Origin: an uncultured Eubacteriales bacterium
GTDB lineage: Bacteria; Bacillota; Clostridia; Oscillospirales; Acutalibacteraceae
Direction of reading: 5' to 3'
Assembly: GCA_934489895.1 (NCBI GenBank)
Contig: CAKSST010000024.1
Span: 1 to 28,891 of the forward strand
Length of the DNA: 28,891 nucleotides
Part shown: positions 14,990-21,301 of the stretch, one piece after another
How positions within the stretch are numbered: the first letter of the stretch is position 1
Layout of the letters: every line of letters begins with the position of its first letter
Program-made: the position numbers and the translations under genes
The notes under the pieces: model-generated
What the model was told of the DNA's origin: nothing
The model's input: the letters and a program-made list of their open reading frames with translations, nothing else
Database searches by the model: none

Positions 14990-15284
14990 CTGTAAAACAC
15001 CCCTTTGCTGATAATTTGTCCGCAAAATTTGACATCGCAACCGCCGCTGCCCCGATCGTTGCCGCGCGGGATAATTCCTGCATAGCAAAACGTCGTATCT
15101 CCTGCGGGTTATCTGATATGTAATAACCCTTGCCGTCTTGGTGGTTTAATATCGGCACGCCATCGGCTCTTGCCTGCGATATCAGCTCGCGCACCTTTCG
15201 GTCACATAAATTCGTTAACATTACAAGCTGTCTGCGTGTTATCGCATTGGCTTGTCCCGTTGGGATAAAATCTGCTATGCTCAT
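14979..15284 (-). CDS. Winged-helix/HTH-like phage early protein (101 aa)
   Basis: The segment NAITRRQLVMLTNLCDRKVRELISQARADGVPILNHQDGKGYYIS (residues about 13-58) follows the winged-helix pattern found in phage early proteins: a recognition-type helix with DRKVRELI, then a wing containing GKGYYIS. It continues with EIRRFAMQELSRAATIG. DNA binding or regulation of early genes is likely. ATG 15284 has GAGGAGAT upstream and overlaps the preceding stop by ATGA-type coupling. Confidence 0.7.
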   Translation of the reverse strand: MSIADFIPTGQANAITRRQLVMLTNLCDRKVRELISQARADGVPILNHQDGKGYYISDNPQEIRRFAMQELSRAATIGAAAVAMSNFADKLSAKGCFTGEL

Positions 15285-15487
15285 ATCTCCTCAACCTCAC
15301 TTAAACTAAATCCGTCCTGTTCAAGCTTCTTTCCGCGTTTTTCTAAGTCTCGCAAAGAGTACAAATACTGTCTGCGGCGGTATCGTATACGCTGTTCAGC
15401 CTGTGCCAACTTCACATAGGGCGATTGTTTCAAGCGTTCAATCTCGCTTTCAACCATTTCATCTGATAACCATTTATTGTTTGCCAT
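15281..15487 (-). CDS. Small charged helical phage protein (68 aa)
   Basis: ATG 15487 has AAGGAGAA upstream. The product is mostly charged helix (DEMVESEIERLKQSPYVKLA, RYRRRQYLYSLRDLEKRGKK), without Cys or motif. Similar short helical proteins sit between excisionase-like and HTH genes in Clostridia phages. No function known. Confidence 0.6.
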   Translation of the reverse strand: MANNKWLSDEMVESEIERLKQSPYVKLAQAEQRIRYRRRQYLYSLRDLEKRGKKLEQDGFSLSEVEEI

Positions 15488-15489
15488 TT

Positions 15490-15726
15490 TTATTCTCCTT
15501 TTTTATAAATTGCTTCTCCTCGCATCGCCTTTAAAAACGGTATCTTTGGAATCTTCACTCTCGTACCGAGCCGAATTATTGGGAACGGGAACGGATTTTC
15601 ACCGTTTCGCGTACAAACATTTATCGTGTACGGACTGCACCCGATATATCCGCTTATATCCGCAGGCACCAACATCTCTTTCGGTAATGCTTCGATTTCT
15701 TCCAATGTTGTCGGTCTGTTTTCCAT
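15490..15726 (-). CDS. Excisionase-like / MerR-type HTH protein (78 aa)
   Basis: First gene of the early operon. VPADISGYIGCSPYTINVCT is a MerR/excisionase-type HTH, followed by PFPIIRLGTRVKIPKIPFLKAM, the wing with the RxGxRVxIPK pattern typical of Xis/AlpA-like proteins. It may act as excisionase or early regulator. ATG 15726 has AAAGGAGC upstream. The region just upstream carries a rightward promoter with a palindrome that could regulate both directions. Confidence 0.75.
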   Translation of the reverse strand: MENRPTTLEEIEALPKEMLVPADISGYIGCSPYTINVCTRNGENPFPFPIIRLGTRVKIPKIPFLKAMRGEAIYKKGE

Positions 15727-15748
15727 GTTGCTCCTTTCTGCTAATTAC

Positions 15749-15777
15749 TTGACTTTGTACTAAAAAAATGGTACAAT
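15749..15777 (+). promoter_or_regulatory. Sigma-A promoter with palindromic operator
   Basis: TTGACT (15749-15754), 17-nt spacer, TACAAT (15772-15777). The spacer and -10 contain the perfect inverted repeat TTGTAC-N10-GTACAA (15755-15776), a likely operator. The promoter faces the small membrane gene at 15810. Confidence 0.75.
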
Positions 15778-15809
15778 TTGTAAAATTTTTGTTGAAAGAA
15801 TGGTTTTGA

Positions 15810-16067
15810 ATGGGATTTTTATTGTGGATTGTTTGTTTAATGGGTTCATTGTTTTTAGGCGCTTTTGGTTTTCCTCAAATAGTTGGAACCATTAAGTACT
15901 TCAAATCATTTTCATTTGTTTCCGCTATTATTACTGTATTAATTTGGCTTGCTATTCTCGGTTTTGCCGCCTTTGCGGTAATAAATTGGTTAAATGATTA
16001 TAAAGTTGCTTTATACATTGGCTATGCAATATCATTTTTAATGTCACTTAAAACTAAACCCGATTAA
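15810..16067 (+). CDS. Small multi-helix membrane protein (85 aa), lone plus-strand gene
   Basis: Predicted three membrane helices: residues about 2-22 (LLWIVCLMGSLFLGAFGFP), 33-56 (VSAIITVLIWLAILGFAAFA), and 62-80. It has little else. It stands alone on the plus strand between minus-strand early genes and the cro-like gene, with its own promoter at 15749, so it is read against the early operon. This is the position of a lysogeny-expressed 'moron' gene, for example a superinfection-exclusion protein. Ribosome site GAAAGA is modest. Family not recognised. Confidence 0.65.
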   Translation: MGFLLWIVCLMGSLFLGAFGFPQIVGTIKYFKSFSFVSAIITVLIWLAILGFAAFAVINWLNDYKVALYIGYAISFLMSLKTKPD

Positions 16068-16104
16068 TTTCACGCCCGCAGTAATGCGGGTTTATTTAAA
16101 ACTC

Positions 16105-16128
16105 TTTCGTTCTATTTTTGGGACGATT
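16105..16128. promoter_or_regulatory. Distal operator copy at the end of the cro-like gene
   Basis: A 24-bp segment containing TTCTATTTTTGGGACGATT is identical to 16344-16367 before the cro-like gene. It overlaps the last bases of the stop codon of that gene. The core CGTTC-N8-GGACG is an imperfect palindrome. It may serve as an auxiliary operator. Confidence 0.6.
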
Positions 16129-16330
16129 AGCGCAAAAAAATTTCTACTTTTACACCATCATCTTTTATGTTTAAAATTTTACAAATTTCAGTTGCTTCAA
16201 CTGTATCAAAAGGAACTCTCCCGTTTAATTTAGCGTTAACAGTATTTTTTGAAACACCAAGTATTTGCGCCAATTTCCTTTGCGATATACCTTTTTCAGC
16301 CATTATTCCCTTTAGTTTATTCAACGCCAT
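16127..16330 (-). CDS. Cro-like XRE-family HTH regulator (67 aa)
   Basis: Small repressor for the lytic side of the switch. Almost the whole protein is an HTH_XRE domain: LNKLKGIMAEKGISQRKLAQ, then ILGVSKNTVNAKLNGRVPF, and a final helix ATEICKILNI. Start ATG 16330 has GAGGTG at good distance; the longer frame to 16402 runs through promoter and operator DNA. It is transcribed from the strong promoter at 16370-16398, with operators on both sides. Confidence 0.88.
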   Translation of the reverse strand: MALNKLKGIMAEKGISQRKLAQILGVSKNTVNAKLNGRVPFDTVEATEICKILNIKDDGVKVEIFLR

Positions 16331-16343
16331 ATTTCGCACCTCG

Positions 16344-16411
16344 TTTCGTTCTATTTTTGGGACGATTCCAATATAACATATGTTTTTATGTTTGTCAAGC
16401 ATTTTTGGGAC
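16344..16411 (-). promoter_or_regulatory. cro-side promoter flanked by operators
   Basis: On the minus strand: TTGACA (plus positions 16393-16398), 17-nt spacer, TATATT (16370-16375). An operator core GTCCCAAAAAT lies just downstream of the -10 (16344-16367) and another directly upstream of the -35 (about 16400-16411). Repressor bound at either site would block the early operon. Confidence 0.85.
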
Positions 16412-16438
16412 GAAATTTTTATTTTTTTACAAAATGTA

Positions 16439-16467
16439 TTGCATTTTTGGGACAGTTATGTTATACT
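16439..16467 (+). promoter_or_regulatory. Repressor promoter with operator in the spacer
   Basis: TTGCAT (16439-16444), 17-nt spacer, TATACT (16462-16467). The spacer contains the fourth operator-like core TTTTTGGGACA, so the repressor gene can be regulated by the same proteins. Confidence 0.8.
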
Positions 16468-16487
16468 CTCTATACGAGGTGATTATA

Positions 16488-17171
16488 TTGATTACTAAAA
16501 ATGAACAATTTACAATTTCACAAAAGCTTCAGGAAGCAATGAATAAAAGCAATCTTTCTTACGGTGAAATTGCCAATTTAACCAATATACCCAAATCTGC
16601 TATTCATAGATACATAAGTGGAGAAACCCCTAAAATCCCTTTGGATAGATTAGAAAAAATCGCACAAACTCTTGGGGTTTCTGCAGCATGGGTAATGGGT
16701 TGGGATAAACAAAACGAAAATAACAAATCCTTCCCCACACCTAAAACAACAGACGAGTTTATCACATTCCCGGTTTTAGGGGAAATTGCTGCAGGATACG
16801 ACAGCATTGCTTTGGAAGATTGGGACGGTGACGTAGTTGACATACCAACATCCTATCTTAAAGGCAGAACTGCCGCCGATTTCTTTGTATTAAGAGTTAA
16901 AGGCGACAGCATGTATCCTGCTTATCACGACAACGACAGGGTTTTAATTTTAAAACAAACAACACTTAACTACAGTGGTCAAGTTGGCGCTATACTGTAT
17001 GACGGTGAATATGCAACATTAAAAAAGGTTGAGTATGTAACGGGTGAAGATTGGCTCAGACTTATCCCTATTAACCCCACACACCCGCCTAAAATGATAC
17101 AGGATACTGATTTGGAACGGTGCCGAGTTATAGGTATTCCTAAGCTCTTGATTAGAGATATAGAAAATTAA
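16488..17171 (+). CDS. CI/LexA-type prophage repressor with S24 peptidase (227 aa)
   Basis: Maintains lysogeny and is removed by RecA-stimulated self-cleavage. N-terminal HTH: TISQKLQEAMNKSNLSYGEI, ANLTNIPKSAIHRYISGETP. After a linker, the cleavage-site region is VLGEIAAGYDS (Ala-Gly). The catalytic Ser is in VKGDSMYPAYHDNDRV and the Lys in EYATLKKVEYV; all elements are intact. I chose TTG at 16488 since GAGGTG lies 6 nt before it; ATG at 16461 lies within the promoter. First gene of the rightward lysogeny operon. Confidence 0.92.
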   Translation: MITKNEQFTISQKLQEAMNKSNLSYGEIANLTNIPKSAIHRYISGETPKIPLDRLEKIAQTLGVSAAWVMGWDKQNENNKSFPTPKTTDEFITFPVLGEIAAGYDSIALEDWDGDVVDIPTSYLKGRTAADFFVLRVKGDSMYPAYHDNDRVLILKQTTLNYSGQVGAILYDGEYATLKKVEYVTGEDWLRLIPINPTHPPKMIQDTDLERCRVIGIPKLLIRDIEN

Positions 17172-17183
17172 TGTGTTTTGATC

Positions 17184-17405
17184 ATGAAAAAAGAATACAA
17201 GAAATTTTTGATTAAAAGAATTTGTTTTGCATTATTAGCTTTTAGCTTATTTGCTTTTTCTTTTTTTATTTTTGAAGCAACATATTTATGGTACACCGAT
17301 ATATTTATTGTTGATGTAATACTTACTCTTATAGTTTCTTTATTTGCTTTGTGGGGCATTTTTGAAATTATTTGTTTAATAACCAAAAAAAATTATCAAT
17401 TATAG
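17184..17405 (+). CDS. Two-helix membrane protein (73 aa), possibly extended by frameshift to a SHOCT tail
   Basis: Basic N-terminus (MKKEYKKFLIKR), then two membrane helices, about residues 12-32 and 40-65, ending in TKKNYQL. It follows the repressor by 12 nt without a clear ribosome site, so it may be made by reinitiation. The stop is 13 nt after an A8 run (17385-17392) in phase A-AAA-AAT. In the -1 frame after this run the DNA stays open to 17545 and encodes a SHOCT-like tail. Either the short form alone is made or a fusion of about 120 residues. Membrane proteins with C-terminal SHOCT are common. Confidence 0.6.
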   Translation: MKKEYKKFLIKRICFALLAFSLFAFSFFIFEATYLWYTDIFIVDVILTLIVSLFALWGIFEIICLITKKNYQL

Positions 17406-17545
17406 AAGCAATTAGATCCTCTTCAAAATACAAAGAAAAATGCTACAAACGAGTTAATCGCATACATACATATTACGAAAAAGGTTCAATTACTAAGGAA
17501 GAGTTTGAAGATCTTAAGCAGCAGATATTAAGTAAAACTCGATAA
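17393..17545 (+). pseudogene. SHOCT-like tail in the -1 frame (frameshifted or programmed extension)
   Basis: The frame reads SIIEAIRSSSKYKEKCYKRV, then NRIHTYYEKGSITKEEFEDL and KQQILSKTR before TAA (17543-17545). The second half fits the SHOCT pattern (helix, K-G-x-I-T-x-E-E-F, helix). There is no ATG/GTG/TTG start with ribosome site, so it is expected to be joined to the upstream membrane protein by slippage at the A8 run, or to be a remnant after a one-base change. Confidence 0.55.
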
Positions 17546-17557
17546 GGGGTTAAATTG

Positions 17558-18262
17558 ATGGATTTATATAGCATTTATGATTTTTGCCACTCGCTCAGAT
17601 TTATAAGCGGCATTATTGTAGTTATTTGCCTTATTGAATGTTTGAGCCTGCTTCATAAAGACACAAGAAATAGTTTTATTTTTTTAGATACAATTTTTGA
17701 TAACATAGAAAAACATACAACAAAATCAATAATTATAGCTTTTGTGGGTTTAATCGCATCATTTTTTGTTATATTTTCAAACAGTCAAGTAATCATTCAT
17801 TTAGGATGTGATGATTTAAGATTGATGCCTGAAGGTACATATTGCTACTATGTAAACGCAACAAATGAAAACGACAAAACATATACTGTTCCGGCAAAAA
17901 TTTCAAAAGGATATGATGAATACGCTGAGGAACGCGGGGAAAATGTGGTAACTCACACAGTTACCCAGTACTATGTTCATAAATTATATTTTAATAATGG
18001 CGGATACTTGTATTTTGAAGATGCTGATTATATTGAGTATGACGATAAACTGAGTTCTTACGACCAAAAAGGAAACCGTTGGGAAGTTGAATTAACAAGT
18101 GAAAAAACGTACCATGTTGATGTTTCAGAAACTAACCCCAAAAAAGAAAATGCAATATTTTTTGTATTCTTAAAATTGTTAATTATATGGCTTACCGTAA
18201 TCCGTTTTATAAAGAAAGAATATAATGAAGCCGTTTTATACAAACAAATTAAAACAGAGTAA
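17558..18262 (+). CDS. Membrane protein with extracytoplasmic domain (234 aa), prophage lysogeny cargo
   Basis: ATG 17558 follows AAGGGGTT. Helix 1 is near residues 13-32 (FISGIIVVICLIECLSLL), helix 2 near 57-76 (SIIIAFVGLIASFFVIFS), helix 3 near 198-216 (AIFFVFLKLLIIWLTVI). Between helices 2 and 3 is a beta-rich region of about 120 residues with many Tyr (GTYCYYVNATNENDKTYTV, VTQYYVHKLYFNNGGYLYF), probably outside the cell. The C-terminus is basic and cytoplasmic. It lies between repressor and integrase, where phages carry exclusion or defence genes. No family recognised. Confidence 0.7.
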   Translation: MDLYSIYDFCHSLRFISGIIVVICLIECLSLLHKDTRNSFIFLDTIFDNIEKHTTKSIIIAFVGLIASFFVIFSNSQVIIHLGCDDLRLMPEGTYCYYVNATNENDKTYTVPAKISKGYDEYAEERGENVVTHTVTQYYVHKLYFNNGGYLYFEDADYIEYDDKLSSYDQKGNRWEVELTSEKTYHVDVSETNPKKENAIFFVFLKLLIIWLTVIRFIKKEYNEAVLYKQIKTE

Positions 18263-18264
18263 AT

Positions 18265-18345
18265 AAAAAACTCCCCTACCCTGCGCCAACAGGATAGGGG
18301 AGCACCGGACGAGTATTTTCGACCGACAAGGGTTTTGACCAACCT
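18265..18345 (-). ncRNA. Predicted small RNA upstream of and antisense to the integrase leader (about 80 nt)
   Basis: A complete minus-strand unit: strong promoter (18351-18379), expected start near 18345, end in the U-run opposite 18265-18270. The 5' part can form a small stem (AAGGUU with AACC-CUU). The 3' part is the terminator: CTCCCCTATCCTG pairs with CAGGGTAGGGGAG (13 bp, 18271-18302), then six U. On the minus strand every stem position pairs (one as U-G); on the plus strand this position would be a C-A mismatch, which supports the minus strand as the transcribed one. No reading frame with ribosome site is present. Confidence 0.7.
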
Positions 18346-18350
18346 TATGA

Positions 18351-18379
18351 ATTATACCTCGTCCGTCCTAAAAAGTCAA
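18351..18379 (-). promoter_or_regulatory. Consensus promoter of the small RNA
   Basis: Minus strand TTGACT (plus positions 18374-18379), exactly 17-nt spacer, TATAAT (18351-18356). It is among the best sigma-A promoters in the window and points away from the integrase. The spacer overlaps inverted repeats that may also fold in the plus-strand leader. Confidence 0.8.
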
Positions 18380-18396
18380 GAAAGGACGGTATTTTT

Positions 18397-19524
18397 ATGC
18401 TTTGCAGAAAATGCAAAAAGGATATACCCGACAATTCCGTATACTGCAATTTTTGCGGCACAAAGCAAATTGTTCTGCGTAAATCAAAAAAAGTGCGCGG
18501 GAACAGTCAGGGCAGTGTGTATAAAAACAAATTGGGCAAGTGGACTGCAGAGGTAACGCTCGGTTATGATGTAAAAATATTACCCGATGGCACACCGCAC
18601 ACATACCGAAAAAAGAAAACCAAAAGCAATTTTGCGACCAAAAAGGAAGCATTAGATTACTTGCCGCACTTAAAAAATGAAATCAAGCCGCAAGATTTTA
18701 ATATAAAATTTAAAGACCTTTATACAAAATGGCTTGAAATCCATTCCGAAAAGGTATCACCCTCAACAATTAACTGCTACAAATCGGCTTATAAATATTA
18801 TTCGTCATTGTATTACTTGGAAATAGCCAAAATACGCACAGAACACCTTCAAAAATGCATTGATACGTGTTCGAAAGGGCGAAGGACTAAAGAGAACATG
18901 AAAGCCTTAGGAACGTGTTTATGGCGTTATGCGATGCAATTAGATATTGTTGACCGCAACTATGCAGAATATATTTATATAAAAAAAGAAGAAAAACAAG
19001 AACGGCTTGCTTTTCTTCCCGATCAGCTTGATTTAATGTGGAATAAGGTTAAAGATGTACCCGAATTAAAATACATACTTATTTTATGTTATACGGGTAT
19101 GCGGCTTAATGAAATGCTGTCAGCCAAAACCGAAAATTACAACGCCGAACAGCAGTATTTTATAACAGGTTCAAAAACCGAAGCGGGCAAGGACCGTACA
19201 ATCACAATATCACCGCGCATTTTGCCGTTTTTTAAAGATTTAGGCAAAGGGGCATATCTTTTCTTTAATAGTGACAAAAAGACAACAGAACGCAAATTTC
19301 GCAACGATATATTTTATAAGGCGTTGGAGCAGATTGGGATTGATGACGGCTCACACCCCTTTACCCCACACTGCTGCAGGCACACATTTGCTACATTAAT
19401 GAAAAATGTTAACGCCCCGGCAACAGATAAACAAAAATTAATCGGTCACAGTAAATTTGAAATGACTGCGCACTATACGCACACCGATATTGATTCACTT
19501 AAAAAGATTACGGACAATATATAG
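18397..19524 (+). CDS. int: Tyrosine-type phage integrase with N-terminal zinc ribbon (375 aa)
   Basis: Inserts and, with an excisionase, removes the prophage at tRNA-Ala. Residues 3-20 are a small zinc ribbon (C3, C6, C17, C20). Residues about 40-95 form the arm-binding AP2-like domain (GSVYKNKLGKWTAEVTLGYD). Residues 102-200 are the core-binding SAM-like helices. The catalytic set is complete: R236 (YTGMRLNE), K260, H325 and R328 (HCCRHTF), H351 (GHSKFE), Y360 (HYTHTD). ATG 18397 has AAAGGAC upstream, which can be hidden by a 7-bp stem (18363-18369 with 18383-18389). Gene end lies 120 nt from the tRNA 3' end. Confidence 0.95.
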   Translation: MLCRKCKKDIPDNSVYCNFCGTKQIVLRKSKKVRGNSQGSVYKNKLGKWTAEVTLGYDVKILPDGTPHTYRKKKTKSNFATKKEALDYLPHLKNEIKPQDFNIKFKDLYTKWLEIHSEKVSPSTINCYKSAYKYYSSLYYLEIAKIRTEHLQKCIDTCSKGRRTKENMKALGTCLWRYAMQLDIVDRNYAEYIYIKKEEKQERLAFLPDQLDLMWNKVKDVPELKYILILCYTGMRLNEMLSAKTENYNAEQQYFITGSKTEAGKDRTITISPRILPFFKDLGKGAYLFFNSDKKTTERKFRNDIFYKALEQIGIDDGSHPFTPHCCRHTFATLMKNVNAPATDKQKLIGHSKFEMTAHYTHTDIDSLKKITDNI

Positions 19525-19599
19525 CCCTTATGGTGAAATAGAGTGTGAAATAGAAAATAATTTTAAAAAATTTGTCAATATTTTTCACAATAACAAAAA

Positions 19600-19641
19600 A
19601 CCCGCCAAAGCCTTTATTTATCAGCTTTAGCGGGTCTTTTT
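19600..19641. terminator. Bidirectional terminator between integrase and tRNA-Ala
   Basis: CCCGCCAAAGC (19601-19611) pairs with GCTTTAGCGGG (19624-19634) with one mismatch, loop 12 nt. T-rich tails follow on both strands (TCTTTTTCTT on plus, GGTTTTTTG on minus), ending int and the tRNA-Ala transcript. Confidence 0.85.
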
Positions 19642-19643
19642 CT

Positions 19644-19719
<76 letters not shown>

Positions 19720-19815
19720 AAATGTATATGCCAAATATTTACGGCAAAAATTATATTAACATATATACTTTTAAATTGCAAGAGTTATTTCTTGCAATTT
19801 TCTCAAAAATAATAC

Positions 19816-19843
19816 TTGACTTTGCACAAAAAAAAGATATAAT
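19816..19843 (+). promoter_or_regulatory. Promoter of tRNA-Gln
   Basis: TTGACT (19816-19821), 16-nt spacer, TATAAT (19838-19843), 21 nt before the tRNA start. Confidence 0.8.
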
Positions 19844-19864
19844 AGTTTTTGCAGTTAAAAATTT

Positions 19865-19938
19865 TGCGGAATTGTGTAAAGGTAGCACGGCAGACTCTGA
19901 CTCTGTTTGTCTGGGTTCGAATCCTAGTTCCGCAGCCA
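19865..19938 (+). tRNA. tRNA-Gln (anticodon CTG)
   Basis: Acceptor TGCGGAA pairs with TTCCGCA, discriminator G, encoded CCA. D-arm GTG/CAC. Anticodon stem GCAGA/TCTGT with loop CTCTGAC, giving CTG. T-arm CTGGG/CCTAG with loop TTCGAAT. A terminator follows at once. Confidence 0.93.
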
Positions 19939-19973
19939 AAAACTCGGCAGGCTTTTTTGCTTGTCGAGTTTTT
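19939..19973 (+). terminator. Terminator of tRNA-Gln
   Basis: AAAACTCG (19939-19946) pairs with CGAGTTTT (19965-19972), with further inner pairs, followed by T and TTAATTTT. It lies between the tRNA and the FliB-like gene. Confidence 0.8.
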
Positions 19974-19997
19974 AATTTTACAGATAGGAAGAGTATT

Positions 19998-20927
19998 ATG
20001 CAACTAACAGCACCGCTTTATTACAAACAATTTAAATGTATTGCCGATAAATGCCGTCATGGATGCTGCAGCCGTTGGGAAATTGATATTGATACACCCG
20101 CTTTAGAGCATTACCGTGCTCTTGACAACGGTATCCGTGATACCATTGAGTTTGACAACGACGGCACTGCCCATTTTAAATTATGCAAAAACGGCAGCTG
20201 TCCCCATCTTACACAAAACGGCCTTTGCAGCATTATACTAAACCATGGCAATGAATATTTGTGTGATATCTGCCGCGAGCACCCGCGTTTTTATAATAAT
20301 ACAGGTATCTCTGTGGAAGTGGGGCTTGGCGCTTCCTGCGAAGAAGCTTGCAGGCTTATCCTTGAAAGTGAAGACTACATAACTATGCAGTCCATCGGCA
20401 ATATTGACGGACAGGAAGAATTTCTGCCTGATTTTTTTGCCGTCAAAGAGCGCAGCAGAATATACCGCACCCTGAGCGATACTTTCCTTACCTACAGTGA
20501 GCGTCTTCGCGCTTTGTATAAACAGTACGGCGTATCTCCCGATATATTAAGCGATACCGAATGGCAGGACATTATAAATTCACTTGAATATCTTGACAGC
20601 AATAATAAAGCATTATTTTCAGGCTATTCATACATCACGCAAACTCCGCTTGCTTTACAACAGCTTGCCGAGCGGTATTTAGCTTACCTTATATACCGTC
20701 ATACAAGCACTGCCGAAACTAAAGAAGATTTTTGCAGTGCTTTAGGCTTTTGCTTTTTTTGTGAGCGTTTGCTTGTTTATCTTTTGAGTAAAGAAAAAAA
20801 CATAAGTATTGATACGGTTATTGAATATTCGCGTATTATTTCAGAGGAAATTGAATATTCCGACCGGAACACTGATACCATTATGCTTGAATTTGATTTA
20901 TTTATATTAAACTACTTGACAAACTAA
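19998..20927 (+). CDS. FliB-family / CxxCxxCC-type cysteine cluster protein (309 aa)
   Basis: The start is MQLTAPLYYKQFKCIADKCR, followed by HGCCSRWEIDID, then NGSCPHLTQNGLCSIILNHG and EYLCDICREHPRF. This is the pattern of the family annotated as flagellin lysine-N-methylase (FliB), with many conserved Cys that probably bind metal or an Fe-S cluster. In Salmonella FliB methylates flagellin lysines; many Clostridia have copies away from flagellar genes, as here, so the substrate may differ. ATG 19998 is used because the longer frame to 19722 runs through the tRNA-Gln gene. The preceding AGGAAGAG is the ribosome site. Confidence 0.8.
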   Translation: MQLTAPLYYKQFKCIADKCRHGCCSRWEIDIDTPALEHYRALDNGIRDTIEFDNDGTAHFKLCKNGSCPHLTQNGLCSIILNHGNEYLCDICREHPRFYNNTGISVEVGLGASCEEACRLILESEDYITMQSIGNIDGQEEFLPDFFAVKERSRIYRTLSDTFLTYSERLRALYKQYGVSPDILSDTEWQDIINSLEYLDSNNKALFSGYSYITQTPLALQQLAERYLAYLIYRHTSTAETKEDFCSALGFCFFCERLLVYLLSKEKNISIDTVIEYSRIISEEIEYSDRNTDTIMLEFDLFILNYLTN

Positions 20928-20960
20928 ACAATAGTTTATACAATATTATTAAATATTTTA

Positions 20961-21247
20961 AAAGTGTCTGAGCAGAAACCAGTATCCGTTCCCCCGTATT
21001 TTAAGAGAGCTGTTATATGGTGCAAAACAGTAATACGGCTTCGGTGAATTCCTTCTGTTAGCTATGGGCTGAAGGCACACATTTTGCTGTGTAGGCTTTA
21101 TCGGGTGCAACCGTTATATTGCAAGGGTGTAATTACAGCACCCTATGAGGCTCTTTTTGTGAAAAAAGGGCAAAGCAGAGTGGTAACACGGTCTGAAAAG
21201 GCTGTCCCTGTATCTTTTTATTATAAAAAGATGCGGGGCTTTTTTTA
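20961..21247 (+). promoter_or_regulatory. T-box riboswitch controlling the ABC importer, specifier probably UUC (Phe)
   Basis: Stem I: CAGAA (20973-20977) pairs with TTCTG (21053-21057). The internal loop has AGTA (20981-20984) against GAA (21046-21048), and the next triplet TTC (21049-21051) is at the specifier position. The upper stem CCGTATT/AATACGG carries the AGAGAG bulge and the GGTGCAAA apical loop. The T-box sequence AGAGTGGTAACACGG lies at 21178-21191 or close to it. The terminator GTCCCTGTATCTTTT/AAAAAGATGCGGGGC (21204-21239) ends in seven or eight T. Uncharged tRNA would keep transcription on. Confidence 0.88.
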
Positions 21248-21301
21248 TAGTTACTAGGTAATTTCATATTAATAATAAACAAAAATTGTGAGGTTTTAAA
21301 A

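Noticed and set aside
16380..16487. N-terminal extension of the repressor frame
   Set aside because: It covers the promoter and operators; TTG 16488 with GAGGTG is the better start.
19722..19997. Upstream part of the FliB-like frame as coding
   Set aside because: It runs through the tRNA-Gln promoter, the tRNA itself and its terminator; the start at 19998 has a ribosome site.
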